Of a DNA stretch of 64,000 bases, positions 49,107 through 59,119 are shown piece after piece; within the stretch, counting starts at the first letter, position 1; the number at the start of each line of letters is the position of its first letter. A program made the translations under genes and the position numbers. Below the pieces are notes generated by a model. The model was given only the letters and a program-made list of their open reading frames with translations. It had not been told where the DNA came from and ran no database searches. This stretch comes from Blastobasis lacticolella (Eukaryota > Arthropoda > Insecta > Lepidoptera > Blastobasidae), in NCBI GenBank assembly GCA_905147135.1, contig LR990049.1, positions 12,665,428 to 12,729,427 on the forward strand. The letters run 5' to 3'.

Positions 49107-49454
49107 TAATAAGACCACGCTAAGTCTAAATGAATCTCTGTATGTGCAAGTTTCTAAACGTCATAGAACCTCATTCATAAAAGTCATAACAAACAATTTG
49201 ATTTCTGTGGGATTGTTTATTTTCGTGAGTTATGAAAAATATTATTAAAAAATGGGCAAAACAATTAAAAAGGAATTGCGTGAGATAATTTTCAGCATGA
49301 TTAATAATTTAGACAAACAAAAAGTACAAGTTCAAGCTAATTGGGACCAAATAACTGAATGTTTACAAGAAGGATTGACATTAAGGACATATTTTATCCA
49401 CACTTTATAATTTTTACTACTGTCCGTCAATACGGACTTATCGTGGTCCTATTA
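49107..49454 (+). mobile_element. TIR DNA transposon remnant
   Basis: About 348 bp with terminal inverted repeats of about 20 bp: TAATAAGACCACGCTAAGTC at the left, and GACTTATCGTGGTCCTATTA at the right. It carries the ORF at 49252-49410 and is nested in a SINE. It is probably an internally deleted derivative of a larger element. Confidence 0.6.
49252..49410 (+). pseudogene. Truncated transposase-like ORF (52 codons)
   Basis: Starts MGKTIKKELREIIFSMINNL and stops after RTYFIHTL. The basic, helical start is like the N-terminus of some insect DNA-transposon proteins, but no DNA-binding or DDE motif is present. The family is not recognised. Confidence 0.35.
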
Positions 49455-49658
49455 AACCAAACTCGGACTCCAGTGTCGCTATGTAGCAATATTTATCTGA
49501 GTTATGTAAATTAGCTGAACACTGACAGATGCTGTTATGATCCAAGCTAGCCAGGTTCCCCTGTTAACAGTAGCAGTCGCTTCACTGAAATACCTAATCT
49601 GCCAAATCCTGCATCATGGTCAAGGCGCACCACTGGCCCTCGTGCGCGAGAGCACAAC

Positions 49659-49745
49659 AATGAGGAGTTTTCCAGTAGGTATTGATATTTGGTTTCAAAA
49701 AGCATAAATAGATGGCGCTCCTACAATTTTGGTAATCCTTTTTTA
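49659..49745 (-). repeat. Dispersed repeat X, diverged inverted fragment
   Basis: Reverse-orientation relic of repeat X (GTTTTCCAGTAGGTATTGA, AGATGGCGCTCCTACAATTT), starting exactly where the SINE 3' end stops. With 49915-50081 it forms an inverted pair. Confidence 0.6.
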
Positions 49746-49914
49746 ATCTGTATGATGGCTGCAGTGATTTCATGCAGCCAACTAATACTAAACTTAAAAA
49801 TAAAATGTTTATTAATATAAACATAACTGTTAAAGGTTGAACGAACTATATAAAAAATTATTTATGTATATAAGTTGGCACTTTGTTCCGTTATTATTAC
49901 AACCTCTCAAATGA

Positions 49915-50081
49915 TTGAAAACTATTGACAAATACAATATTATCCAATACAACGTACCCAGTGTTTATTATCCTGTTTGCTAAGAAACTATTTCAAGCGA
50001 TTATCAATTACCAAAATTGTCGAGGCGCCATCTAGTGAGTGGTTAGGAATGCTTTAGATACCTATTGGAAAACTGCTCATT
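49915..50081 (+). repeat. Dispersed repeat X, copy 2
   Basis: A 167-bp copy nearly identical to 14453-14618 from TTGAAAACTATTGACAAAT to CTGCTCATT. Differences are a handful of substitutions and a one-base indel near TTATATCG/TTATTATCC. Such similarity over 35 kb suggests recent activity or conversion. Confidence 0.8.
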
Positions 50082-50089
50082 GATGATTA

Positions 50090-51573
50090 TTTTATAATTT
50101 TATTTACTCACACGCGTGTGGCAGAGACAACGCTCTACGCAGCCGAACAAATGTTGGCACTGGTTTCTTTTTAGTCTCAACGTTTTTTGGCTACAAAATA
50201 TTATATTTTTATTTTAATAATTATACAAAATGATTAATTTGGGGTACCTAGATATGTATAGCTAAAATTTGTAATTCAATAGCACTTCCTGGTTTGCTCA
50301 TAAATATCCCATAGGGCGATTTCAGCAATAAAAACCCATGAGTTCTTAGTCCCCGTGAGTGTTTTTAGGACATTATAGCTTAGAATGCATAAAAAGTAGA
50401 ATATAGGTATACCTACATCACACAAATTCTACAAAGTTTCCCAGCAAGATTGTTCAAGGAAAAAATATTCTTAAGATAAATATTGTGTTTAATACTTATT
50501 CTTGGAAATCAGTTAGGTATGTTGTTAATGGTTTATTGCCTTAAGAGAATAATAATTATTGCAAAAATACGTGCTTACGTCAAGATGGTTTATCACAATA
50601 AAACAGCAATTATAATATTGTTTTGTTGTAGTGAAAGTAAATTTTACTATACTTTTACTGGGAAACTACTTTATCCTGCAAAGGTAGGTTTAACTCTCCC
50701 CCTCCTCAGTCAATCAAGGATCCATGAACTTCGTAGTGGACATAGAATCGTCTTAAATTTTCACTTCTGTCGTGAGGTCGTAAACCTCACTTTATGACAT
50801 AAGCATACAGCAGTTTTTACACACAACACATTAATTAACCGACTGCTCAACCGTACCATTGAGGACTGTAGCAAGTGGAATAATGTATATAGTCTCTGCC
50901 TACTTCCCCCACGGGAAAAGGGCATGAAGATATGTATGTATGTAACACATTAATATAATACCTTAGCATTTGCTTGTTCATTCCTGTCATCGACCTTCGC
51001 TTCACCATTATAATAATCAGTTTATTTCAGACTAAACATATACAGAATGCCCATATACAATTCTTGAAAAAGCTATAAGTTAATACTTATTTAAAATAAA
51101 ATTTTAATTTCCCCTTTTTACAATCCCAGTAATATTAATTATCCCGGGAGTATACTGGGAAATTGTGCGGTCGGCGCACGGGTGATGTTGGTTCGAGAGA
51201 GTCCTGACTCTTCGGACACACAGAAAACGATCTTTGTTTTTTCCTTTCCTAAAACATCCCAATCCCCGCCTGCAAGGTGGACGCTTTCCATCAGGTAGAC
51301 CGTTTGACTATGAAGCATGACATAATATTCTAAAAATAAACTATCAAGCTTCTTTAACGACATTACTAATGATAATGTTTGCGTAAATCCCGTTCATTGC
51401 TCGCTCACGACGGCAGGCCAGTTATCGCTGTGAGGTCAGGAAGCAAAGGTCGCAAGCGGCCTTAGCAGTCGACTGATTGGCTAACCCTGGCACAACTTGT
51501 TGTTCACTGCACGCCGAAACTGGCAGTTCTCGCGTAGCTTGTATGGGAATCAGCCGTATTCAAATTTAACAAC
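50090..51573. other. Upstream region of the Pro-rich secreted gene
   Basis: No gene could be supported. A 74-codon minus-strand ORF at 51139-51363 has no recognisable domain. The 150 bp before 51574 is more GC-rich and probably holds the promoter. Confidence 0.3.
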
Positions 51574-52352
51574 ATGAAGGTCGCCCTTGTTTTGCTGTTC
51601 GTCTTCTGTTGTACTCAATGTAAGTATGAATGCTTCATTCTTTAGATTTAGTGTGAATTGCTATTTACGTAAGTGCATATACTTCGATATTCTTCAGGAT
51701 TCATATCGGTTACCGTCAGGCTGATCAAACTTTTATTAAACAACACCTTATTGGCCTGAATCGAGAATTTTAAAATGGTTGCGATCAACGATCGAAACTG
51801 ACTCAGGTCTACATTTTTAGTTCTACATTATTAAGATACATTTATGATTATTTTACGACAGCTAAATCATAAAACATCAGACACCTACCTATAAACAATC
51901 ACCACCATAAAATTAATTCATCCAATAAAATTTCAGGTTATCCAAAGAAGAGTTACGTGCCGGTAGACAAAAATGCGAATATCGCATTTATTAACATGGA
52001 GGGCGGGGGTGGGTCGAGGCCTGGCAACGTTAAGCAGACCCCTCCTCAGCCTATGAAGCCGGAGACTCCTAAGATAGGACCACCGACTACAGTGGCTCCT
52101 GCGCCTACGTCGACTAAAGCGCCAGTGGCAAAGCCTGGACCCACGCCAGCGGTAAACCCTGGACCCACGCCAGCGCCGACACCCAAACCTGCGATCATCA
52201 CGCCGAAACCCGTCAACCCCCCGCCCAATGCCCGCCCTGTCTCCACCCCTGGACCTGGTAGCGTGAAGCAGCTCGTCAACTTCTACGATAGCCAGGGAAA
52301 AGGCAGCCCCATCAGGCCTTACAGCTACAGCCAGGCTGTGAAACAAGGTTGA
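51574..52352 (+). CDS. Secreted Pro-rich protein with XendoU-associated VNFYD module, 153 aa
   Basis: Exons 51574-51619 and 51937-52352 join in phase (T|GT, Cys). Exon 1 encodes a signal peptide, MKVALVLLFVFCCTQC. The mature part starts YPKKSYVPVDKNANIAFINM, then has a Gly run and a Pro/Thr/Lys-rich repeat region (PGPTPA twice). It ends with VKQLVNFYDSQGKG (125-138) and YSYSQAVKQG, and stops. The VNFYD and SYS motifs match residues 164-190 of XendoU gene 1, where about 250 residues follow, including the nuclease. None follows here: the stop is in frame, AATAAA lies at 52654, and no XendoU exon is seen to 64000. It is therefore either a free-standing N-terminal module or a truncated paralogue. 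A weak GTTGAG at the last codon could in principle be a donor. Confidence 0.8.
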
Positions 52353-52653
52353 GGAATTCCGGCTAAATAATGATCCAATGTAGAGTTCCAACTGTTTGAC
52401 GGTGATTTCAGTAGGTATATGTTGAGTAATTATCTAACTATCAACGCTTTATCTATATTTATACACACCTTTTATACCTTTATTTCAAATAAGCTTTAAA
52501 AAGTCGTTATGATATCTTAAATTTGTTATGAATGTAAGAATGTTTAAACACCATTGACCGTGGAGTAATATATAACTATTATAGAAAGTACATTGAAAGT
52601 AACTTTATATGTTATTTAATGTTTCTTATGTATATTATATTTTTAATAAGTCG

Positions 52654-52659
52654 AATAAA
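52654..52659 (+). terminator. Poly(A) signal AATAAA of the Pro-rich gene
   Basis: AATAAA about 300 bp after the stop, in GTCGAATAAATGTGTG with a GT-rich sequence downstream. It supports the short gene ending here. Confidence 0.55.
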
Positions 52660-53088
52660 TGTGTGACAATTAAATATTTCAGCTTCGCCTACTATAATTT
52701 TTTAAAATAAGTACCTTCTTATATTTAGGTATTTGTTTATCAATCATGATTTCATTTCACTACTTACTTAAAATTTATCATTATCTAAAGAGATAATGTA
52801 TAATTATTCTTCCTGTGTAGAAATTACGTACGTTATTATACTAGTTTTTTGATGACATAACCTAGCTAATTATTATAATTATAAAGATCATTATTAATGA
52901 GCTTAGTTTTAATTTAGTGAAACTAAAGCTAATGATGAAAGGTAAAGAGTTGTTTTTAGCTAGAAAAGCGAAGAATGCCGGATACATTAGGAAGCCAAGC
53001 CAGTCACCATAAAACTATTGACACGATCTTAAGAAGCGAAATTAATTAAAAATTCTAAATCATTCGTTACTCCCATCGGTGGCATCAG

Positions 53089-53392
53089 GAGCGTCGGTGG
53101 CCGGGCGGTTAAGTATCCGACTCGAAAGCGAGGGGTACCGGGTTCGAATCCCTCGACTCATTTCTGAGTTATGTACATACATTAATTGAATTGTAACCGA
53201 TGAAACCTGCAAATTCAGGCAACTGAATTTGTAACCATGATCCAATCTGGTCCGGTTCCCCTCGTAGCAGGGTCACGGAGGTCAGGTAGTCGCTCCATCG
53301 CTTGACCTGATCGCCAAATCCTGGATCATGGTCAAGGCGGACTCCGCGCTCTCGTGCTCGAAAGCACAACCGGGACATTAACGCCAAGATGA
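53089..53392 (+). mobile_element. SINE family 1, near full-length copy
   Basis: Starts GGAGCGTCGGTGGCCGGGCG, has B box GGTTCGAATCCC, and ends CCGGGACATTAACGCCAAGA. Forms an inverted pair with the next copy. Confidence 0.85.
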
Positions 53393-53609
53393 TTCATTTT
53401 ATTATTCCAATACAAATACTTTCTGCTCTTGTTTTATCCTCCCGTGGGAATATTGATATACTCTCTAGGTATAGGTAGCGCACTCGAGCGCTCACGTGGA
53501 TTCGAGTTGTTTCAAAAATAGGGCCCAAACTTATCTCTTTCACACTCGTGGTAATTTGCTAGAGATAGAAAAGACAAACATTAGAAGGCGAGCGCTTGCG
53601 TGGCCCCTT

Positions 53610-53895
53610 GATAATTACAGTGTAGCCACTGGCATCTGACCTCCATGAACCTGCTACCAGGGGAACATGAACAGATTGGACCATGGTTACACATTCTGTC
53701 ACCTGAATTTCCAGGTTTCATCACGATGTTGTCCCTCACTGTTAGTGCATCAGTTGGTATTCAACTAATGTTTAAATATATCACTCAGAAAAGAGTCATT
53801 CAGAGTCAGTCAGAGTCATGGCAGCAGTGGAATTCGAACCCGGTACCTCTCGCTTACGAGTCGGACACCTTAACTACTCGGCCATGGACGCTCCT
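53610..53895 (-). mobile_element. SINE family 1 copy
   Basis: Reverse copy with a good head (AATTCGAACCCGGTACCTCT, CGCTTACGAGTCGGACACC). The 3' end is truncated at TAATTACAGTG. Confidence 0.85.
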
Positions 53896-54056
53896 ATTGC
53901 ATTTGTATCGTAATGAATAAGTATAATTAATAATTAGCTATTGCCAGAGACTTCGTCCCTTGGAAATAGCTTATATGACAGTTTAGCTTTTGCCTGCGAC
54001 TTCGGTTAGGCGACCATTTTAAGTGACCTTGGTGTATCTAGTTAATCAGTAGTTTA

Positions 54057-54130
54057 TCAGTTATCTAACACCCATAACACAAGCTTGGCTTACTTTGGGG
54101 CTAGATGGCTCTGTGTGAATTTGTCCAAGG
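54057..54130 (+). mobile_element. SINE family 2, 3' fragment
   Basis: Only the tail: ACACCCATAACACAAGCTTG and TTTGGGGCTAGATGGCTCTG. Confidence 0.65.
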
Positions 54131-54326
54131 ATATTTATTTTTTGTTAAAACTGACAGTTTATAATCTAACGTATTCAAAGTACGTTCGATTATAAACGAT
54201 AAAATGTGAACTGTTACATTCAAACTTTCTAAGGCAATTTGGCACTGGACCGAATTGACGGAGCCCCTTGCCGGGGCTCTTTGTAGAGTGGTAACAACAC
54301 AAACATAACAAATTCAAATTCAAATC

Positions 54327-54576
54327 GAGGACGAGGGCCCGGGGTCTGCCTTGACCATGATCCAGGATTTGGCGATCAGGTAATTACAGTGGAGCGACTA
54401 CCATCTGATCCTGACCAGATTGGCTAATGGTTACAAATCAAATTCAGTTGCCTGAATTTGCAGTTTTTATCACGATGTTTTCCGTCACCGTAAAAGTATC
54501 GGTTAGAATTCAACTAATGTACATAACTCAGAAAAGAGTCATTGTTACATCGCCGCAGCGGGACTCGAACCCGGAT
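54327..54576 (-). mobile_element. SINE family 1 copy
   Basis: Reverse copy from GAGGGCCCGGGGTCTGCCTT through CATGATCCAGGATTTGG and CACGATGTTTTCCGTCACC to the B box GGACTCGAACCCGG. Confidence 0.8.
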
Positions 54577-54599
54577 AACATAACATAATTTATACCTAT

Positions 54600-57540
54600 T
54601 TAAAGTAATTTGTTGGTAATTTATATTATTATTCGTAACATTTCGATGGTTTATAATCTAACGTATTTTTGACTACGTTCGATTATTTTTTACAATCTTA
54701 CGGTGACTTATACCGAAAGAAAATCTCTAAATGATAGTGAAAATTGCATCTAAATCCGTTTCAAGGTTTTTGAGGAGGCAGCCCCGACTGCCTTTTTACT
54801 ATAATATGAACCTTTCCGAAGAAATTCCCTCTTTCGCATCAAAACCACATCAAAATTCGTTGCATGGTTTAGGAGGCGGGAGCGGAAACATTTTATTCGA
54901 CTTAATTTTATTCTGTGTAGAGACTATGTAGGGATGTACAGACAACACGCCTCCACAGTTTTATACACGTATACTTAGTAAAACTGATATGGAGTAGAGT
55001 AGTCATAAGACAATAGCGCTAGCTGACGGATGAATAATGGTCTAGAATTCTAAACAGCTTATGCAGATTGCTAATCGGCATTGTAATAAACGTTTTCGAA
55101 TTCCTAGTTCAAAGAGCGATAATTAAAGGTGATTCGGGGCTTGTTAACAGCGGCAGGTACTTAACGAAATGGATTGGAATGTGTATGTGTAGGTAATTAT
55201 ATTAATTCAATGCTCCGAGTCTTGTAAGCGCGGGCAGGGCGCCGCTAGCCACTTTCACTCTCGGTCTCTGAACACGTCACACAATGCGCATTCAATTATA
55301 AGCAGTTAGGACATTAACTTGCGCTCGCCGCGACTGTTATGCTCTCCTTTCATGATGTAAAATGTTACAGCTGTTACACAACGCAGACAAAACTGAATGT
55401 TGTTGTCGCTATATTTTACATTATGTAGCAGATCCTGCCGATCGAAGATGTCGATGTGAGGATAGAAAGAGGCGGTGATCTCTGGTGTCGGAGGTCAAAA
55501 TCCACTTTGGGTCGCTGAGCCAGCGCAGTTAGTAAGTATGTATCAGATGATAGGTTTATTTCAACAGCCTGAAGACCTCCACATACGGACAAAGGAAAAA
55601 GGCTGAAAAGGAATCGAACAGTTAGCCATGACCATCATCTTGTAGAGCGATTTGTGCACGCTGCCTATGGGGTTATTGGGTTGTTTCTCACATCCTAAAT
55701 AATTATTCTTAACAACTCAAACGATTTTACCTTACCATAATAATTTATGTCTACAGCAATGGGTAACTACAGAACCCCTATGCCTACAATGTGAGCCAAC
55801 GCGTGTTGTGCAATCCGACCGCATTTCCCTTTTCAAATTCTTACAATGAGTCACTTGCCGACTTTTCAAATAAAGAATATTATAATCATTTAGACGTATT
55901 CGTACAGTTCTCATTGAAAAAGAAAGTGGTTTAAGTAGTTGCGCAATAAATTCTAATGTTACCAAATTTCGTGCAGTAAACTGAACGATTAAGATAGTTA
56001 AATGATTAGGAAATCCGCACAATATTTCGACCATAGAAAATGTCACTTAAAAACCAATAAATACTAGTGGACATGTGAAGTCGTTCATGCGGGTGTTACT
56101 TTTCCAAGCTTTCGCGTACAAAATGACTTATAAAAACTTTCTTCGTCGCCTCATCTAACATTAAAAAATTATGTAAGTTCGGTGTTTATTTGTGAGTCCG
56201 CAGCAGCTGGTATCGGGTAATTTACACCGTGTGCCAATGCTCATGGTGGGTTGACAATGGGTTGGAACAATTCCACGAGATGCCTAAACCGCGTTCGCCT
56301 TGTAGACAATGGGGGCCTGCGGCGCCAGCCTGCATTGTGCCAGAGATCTGCACACAATGACAACACCATTTTCTTTCGTAGGTATCCATGTACCGCCAAG
56401 CGATCTTGGGCGAAAGTCATTCCACGTTTCGTATGAGAAAATGCAACTTCATGGATTAGAATGAGCAATACATTCGTGTGGATTTCTAAATGTAACAAGT
56501 TTTAAAAGTTAAACAATGCGTTATTATGCAAATTAATGTGTTATGAAGTTAACAAATAGCTCGACGCGTGTGATTCAAAAGAGATCGTTCTCTCTAAGCT
56601 TTGTTTTGCACATTTCTTAGGGAAGTAAAGAAAAGTTTTCCGTATTGCCTAAAAAGAGCAGAACTACTTTCTCCTTGTAAACTTTTAATACCTAAACAAA
56701 TTAGGAAGTGTGACTATTATAAATTTTGTTTTGTGAATGGATTCAGTTTCGATATTCGCCATAGAGGAGTGAGCGTGATGTGATGTGAAGTTATGTTTTA
56801 TTTAGTAATAGTAAGAGTTCTCAAAAAAATGCTCGCTAGAGCGAAGAAAATGTTTACAATAATGAACCTACTGTTTAATTTTGTGATACTTACACTTACC
56901 TATTCAATAAATGGATGAATGGATTGCCATGCCAATGCTCAAGTTAACACTAGAAATCAACAACTTTTCTGTTGAGGATAAATATTATTGTACAGTATTC
57001 TTTTACCCACGGTAATTAAATGTCATATTCGTTTTGATTATTTGACATATCTTAATTTGCAATAATTACTCACACAAGCTCATCTAGCGCCCATTCCGTT
57101 TAACCAGAAAATTCGTGATCAAACATATCACTCTGATGGCGTCATGGTGGTCCGGCCTAATTAGGACACGTAGAATACTGATTAGCTATTAATTATTTAT
57201 GTTATGTTGGATCACAAAAGCATTTGTACCATGGTCGTATAATATGCTCATGCGATTGAACTTAGCATTTATTTATGTAAAGTAAAAATGTCCTTTCCCT
57301 CACCTTATTTTAAAGTTTCTTACACACCGTTTCCTTTTCATATCACATTTTTTCACGTTTGACTGGTAGATAAGGCTACTTTAACTTTAAGTCCGCCAAT
57401 GTACCTTCAGTGCTTAAAGATTTAATTAATTAATAAATAGTTGCCGATTAAAATCCCCCGCCTTATGGCACGCGCACAATTAATTAACTCGTCGGCTCGA
57501 TGGAAACCTCAAATTGTGGACACGTGGACTCAATCGCATT
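54600..57540. other. Intergenic, no gene recognised
   Basis: Short ORFs here (for example a 104-codon one on the minus strand at 55732-56046) match no family I know. GC-rich GCGCGGGCAGGGCGCCGC near 55227 stands out. TACATTATGTAGCAG near 55417 is unexplained. Confidence 0.3.
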
Positions 57541-57545
57541 TTTAC

Positions 57546-57680
57546 CATGTGGTGTCCAGTAGAGCAGAAATTGGTACCAATGGGGCAGAAACGCGTTATT
57601 TTTACAAAATTCTAACTGCGATTATTGTTGTTTGTTTTTAATACTGCGATCTTTAATCTGTTATCAACGGGTTGCAATGC
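57546..57680 (+). mobile_element. Repeat family B, diverged copy 5
   Basis: CATGTGGTGTCCAGTAGAGC at the start and AATACTGCGATCTTTAATC plus ATCAACGGGTTGCAATG at the end follow the family B order but with much divergence. Confidence 0.5.
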
Positions 57681-57929
57681 CAAACCTTCCGCTGTTCTGG
57701 AGGCGGCTGAAGTATTGTCGATGAGAATAATTATATACGATAGTTGATGTTGTACATACGTCATTTAAACCACTGGAGTGACACTGGCATTGCAAACGTC
57801 CATCTTGGCAAAATTCAGTCGAATTTACCCAAGTGTATTAAGCGCATTACCAACAGGCAGGCGGTAAGCTTTGCCAACTTTGTGGTAAACCGAAAGCACA
57901 ATTATCCGCCCGCTGTGCCGACACATCCG

Positions 57930-58190
57930 ACATCATAATGCGCTTTCAGGGGTTCCCCAACATCCGGCGACGTATGACGTGCGCGCGCGCAGTCAGGACG
58001 CATTGCGCCACCGCGCGCCCCCATTCTGATCGCGTCCGCCTCGAAGCTTCAAGTTATACAATACCCGATGCGTCGGCCTCTTGTGCGCACGTCGCATCGT
58101 TGCGTAACCAAAATAATAAGCGGCCGCTAGGGTCAATGGCGCACAATGTTACGTTTGTTTCGCTAATCACGCGTGACCGCGAGCCAGTTC
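57930..58190. other. GC- and CpG-rich island
   Basis: A GC-rich block with GTGCGCGCGCGCAGTCAGG and CGCCACCGCGCGCCCC stands out in AT-rich surroundings. An 85-codon plus-strand ORF here shows no domain and may be due to composition alone. Confidence 0.35.
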
Positions 58191-58805
58191 CATAGACTGT
58201 GGCGTGATCCGGACCTCGGATTGGTGCCATTCGATTGGCTTTGGGGAAGATGTCTCCTGTTTTGTTGAGTTTGGCTTGTTATCAAAAGAGTCGAATGGCA
58301 GAAACACCTTTTGGTCACGGGTTTTGGTAAAAAAGACTAATGTGCAGAAGACTGTCTTTAGGCAGGCTGTCAAGAACTTTTCTGTATGTATTTTCAACAC
58401 TGACCCCAGTCAGTTAAGTCTGTCAGCGCCAATGTCCATTTCCGGACTGTTCCTTCCTGTTTGTCGCACGTACTAAAGGTTAAAAGTAATTTTATGGTTT
58501 TGGTAATTAAATAACCGACAAATGGTGGTTTGCAATTTCCGTAAAGCATCCTCTGTTCGTGTTTCTCATATCCTGAGGGTACTGACATCTCTTCCCCAAA
58601 ATCTTGTTATGGCACGCCATCTTCCCCTGTCCTCAGCACAGTGCAGAGCCTGGTAATATGTACAGTGGTACGGAAGAAGTGGCCCGTGATGCATATTAAC
58701 TTTATTTATATAAGTAGGTTCCTATGCTTTGTTATATTTGTTGAATAACATCGATATAATCCTACCTTATCTCAGGTTCAACACACATTATGAATAATCC
58801 TCTTG

Positions 58806-59116
58806 CTGTTAATATTCTGATTGTGTTCTCGCGCGTGAAGCCCAGGATCCGACTTGACCATAATCCAGGATTTGGCAGATCAGGTAATTACAGTGGAGCA
58901 ACTGCTATCTGACCTCCGTGACCCTGTTAACAGGCGACAGATCTGGATTGGATCATGGTTAAACATTCATCTGAATATGCAGGTTTCCTCACGATGTCAT
59001 CCCTCACCATAAGAGCATCGATCAGTGTTCAACTAATGTTAACTCAGAAAGAAATCATACGCACATGGCGTTACTGGGGTTCGAACTCGGTACCTCTCAC
59101 TTAAGACTCTGAGCCA
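58806..59116 (-). mobile_element. SINE family 1 copy
   Basis: Reverse copy from TTAATATTCTGATTGTGTTC through CATAATCCAGGATTTGGCAG to GGGTTCGAACTCGGTACCTC and CTTAAGACTCTGAGCCAC. Aged but nearly full length. Confidence 0.8.
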
Positions 59117-59119
59117 CAC

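Larger units (their letters stand above)
49057..49660 (+). mobile_element. SINE family 1 copy, split by a DNA transposon
   Basis: A worn tRNA-like head (CGCGTCGGTGCCCTAAAGG, TCCGATTCGTAGCGAG) lies left of the 49107-49454 insertion. The body and tail (CTGAGTTATGTAAATTAG, CAGGTTCCCCTG, TCATGGTCAAGGCGCACCAC, CTCGTGCGCGAGAGCAC) lie to its right. Confidence 0.6.

Noticed and set aside
51139..51363. 74-codon minus-strand ORF upstream of the Pro-rich gene
   Set aside because: No signal peptide, domain or repeat match. The length is within chance expectation for this window.
52046..52391. Minus-strand Gly- and Arg-rich ORFs opposite the Pro-rich gene
   Set aside because: Their composition is the mirror of the Pro/Thr codons on the plus strand, with no signal peptide or splice support.
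55732..56046. 104-codon minus-strand ORF
   Set aside because: No recognisable family and no flanking exons. It may be chance or an unrecognised repeat.
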